Assembly: GCA_900554875.1 (NCBI GenBank)
Contig: USJA01000039.1
Span: 1-8,273, forward strand
DNA from: an uncultured Clostridium sp.
Lineage (GTDB): Bacteria > Bacillota > Clostridia > TANB77 > CAG-465
Direction: 5' to 3'
Length of the DNA stretch: 8,273 bases
Each line of letters opens with the position of its first letter. The first letter of the stretch is position 1. Positions 7,087 through 8,273 of this stretch are shown piece after piece. Under the pieces are notes generated by a model, which was not told where the DNA came from, did not search any database, and saw only the letters and a list, made by a program, of their open reading frames with translations. Position numbers and translations under genes: made by a program.

Positions 7087-8273
7087 TTATTCTCTACAAT
7101 TTGGATAATATAAACTATGTATCTTACTCGCACTTCCACCAAAATTAAGCCATTCTGTTCCATCTTGAATAATTAATTTTATATAATTATTGTTCATCTT
7201 TGATGATGGACCATACACATAACAAAACCAATTAGTTTTATAATATAATTTTCCATTTTCATTATGAATATGATTTTGGAGACCATACTTTCCATTTCCT
7301 TTTCCATCATTTACAATTTGTTGAAAATATTCTTTTTCACTTGCTCCACTACTTGAAGTTGCATAGTATTTACGTATTCTATAATCAGAGGCATAATCAA
7401 GATATTTACACAAAGAGCTACCATATTTTCCTGCACCAGTAGTTATTATTTTGTCAGGTTTTACTTCAGTTAGAAAACTATATGATGTAGTATTTCCTAT
7501 ACCATGATGTCCTTTTTTTAATACTTCTGCTGAAATATCCTTCTTTGTTAATCTTGACAATTTATATTTTGAATTAAGAGTTGAAATAGATATGTTTTCA
7601 TTAACTATAATGTCTTTTATCAAATTCATATATGTCATTATCTGCATTGTATCATTTTTGGCATAACTATTTGACCAACTTATGCCCAAACCAGGGTTTA
7701 CTCCATTTTTTGAAGTTTTGTATCCAAACATATTATTACCATTTTTATTTACATATCCACCTTCACTATCAGACTGTGTTTCAGTAAAAGTTGTATCTCC
7801 ATCATAATTTGCTATTTCATCTTTTACTTTTCCAAGTAAAATTTCTTCTGTTGGGAAACCGGCATCACCCATAAGCAGCATTTTCTTTGTACCACATATA
7901 AGCTTAGTTACAATTGATTGATTGTTTTCATTAGACTGAGTAAAGTAATTGTTTTTAACTAAATATACATTTCCTCCAGAATTAATTGCTTTATTGTCCA
8001 AGGCGTATACTCCCTGACGTATTCCCATTTTATTACCATTTTCAGTATTCATAACTGACTTAGTCTGTAAAAATTCTGATGGAACATCACTCAAAGGATA
8101 TGGATTAAAAATGTTAAATATACAATTATCAACCTTAATACAATTTCCAGCCGTCACTGATATTAAATTACTATATTTTTTAGCATAACTTATTAAATCA
8201 TCTAATTGTTTTAAGCCAGATCTTTTACTATACTGTAGTGATACACAACTTACAACTATATTATTAAATTTAT
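7087..8273 (-). CDS. ComEC/Rec2-like metallo-beta-lactamase-fold protein, N-terminus outside window
   Basis: The frame stays open to the window edge, so this is a C-terminal fragment of at least 394 aa; the GTG at 8157 is internal. Residues numbered from that GTG: the region around 8-20 (KVDNCIFNIFNPYP) and NNQSIVTKLICGTKKMLLMGDAG (78-100) match the ComEC C-terminal pattern of NNnSlVl then LltGDa, with D98 a likely metal ligand. VLKKGHHG (212-219) matches the LKVPHHG block, with H217 and H218. The main metal-binding HxHxDH motif should lie upstream, beyond the window. About 115 residues separate GDA from HHG, far more than the 20-30 usual in this family as I know it. The extra part is rich in Gly, Asn and Ser. 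No membrane helix is visible here. It could be a stand-alone hydrolase rather than a DNA-uptake channel; the substrate is unknown. A terminator follows, so it is a separate transcription unit from the operon downstream. Confidence 0.8.
   Translation of the reverse strand, partial: KFNNIVVSCVSLQYSKRSGLKQLDDLISYAKKYSNLISVTAGNCIKVDNCIFNIFNPYPLSDVPSEFLQTKSVMNTENGNKMGIRQGVYALDNKAINSGGNVYLVKNNYFTQSNENNQSIVTKLICGTKKMLLMGDAGFPTEEILLGKVKDEIANYDGDTTFTETQSDSEGGYVNKNGNNMFGYKTSKNGVNPGLGISWSNSYAKNDTMQIMTYMNLIKDIIVNENISISTLNSKYKLSRLTKKDISAEVLKKGHHGIGNTTSYSFLTEVKPDKIITTGAGKYGSSLCKYLDYASDYRIRKYYATSSSGASEKEYFQQIVNDGKGNGKYGLQNHIHNENGKLYYKTNWFCYVYGPSSKMNNNYIKLIIQDGTEWLNFGGSASKIHSLYYPNCRE

Noticed and set aside
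25..7089. Alternative genetic code with TGA as Trp
   Set aside because: Trp is encoded by TGG, no in-frame TGA occurs in the five genes, and all stops are TAA or TAG; five stops are too few to infer loss of TGA.
8155..8157. GTG as the start of the MBL-fold gene
   Set aside because: The frame continues upstream for 38 more codons to the window edge with protein-like sequence that fits the MBL fold, and the essential N-terminal metal motif must be further upstream.
1..8273. CRISPR arrays, tRNA/rRNA genes, insertion sequences
   Set aside because: No regularly spaced repeats, no cloverleaf-like or GC-rich RNA segment, and no transposase motif or terminal inverted repeats were seen.

Overview
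The window is AT-rich, and all five supportable genes lie on the minus strand, so transcription runs from high to low coordinates. The strong AGGAGG-type ribosome binding sites, a textbook sigma-70/A-type promoter, TAA/TAG stops, and TGG for Trp with no in-frame TGA all suggest a low-GC Firmicute (Clostridia or an uncultured gut Bacilli/Clostridia lineage) using the standard code. No taxonomic marker gene is present, so the organism is an inference.

Layout in transcription order: (1) 8273-7087, the C-terminal part of a ComEC/Rec2-like metallo-beta-lactamase-fold protein, cut off by the window edge and followed at once by an intrinsic terminator (7084-7045). (2) 7044-6793, a roughly 250-bp AT-rich intergenic region with a 12-bp palindrome and a strong extended -10 promoter (TTGACT-17-TAAAAT). 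(3) A tightly packed unit with gaps of 10 and 15 bp: a 193-aa single-pass membrane protein (6792-6211), a 280-aa single-pass membrane protein with a C-terminal Ig-like domain (6200-5358), and a 1387-aa membrane-anchored multidomain envelope hydrolase (5342-1179). (4) After an 83-bp gap with an imperfect stem-loop, a 356-aa membrane-anchored protein of the FGE-sulfatase/SUMF1 (C-type-lectin-like) fold, lacking the FGE cysteines (1095-25).

The four genes behind the promoter share one architecture: a short cytoplasmic N-terminus, one transmembrane helix and a large extracellular part. The giant protein carries a C39-like cysteine peptidase domain, two different NlpC/P60 domains and a SleB-type cell wall hydrolase domain, all with their key residues. 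The two small proteins share a motif just outside the membrane and probably have NTF2/VirB8-like folds. Together they look like a cell-envelope remodelling module. The mix recalls the CwlT (VirB1-like) plus TcpC (VirB8-like) pair of Gram-positive conjugative elements, but no ATPase, coupling protein, relaxase or integrase is visible, so that link is only a hypothesis. The best candidate for something undescribed is this four-gene module, especially the four-domain hydrolase with its roughly 475-aa unassigned extracellular region.
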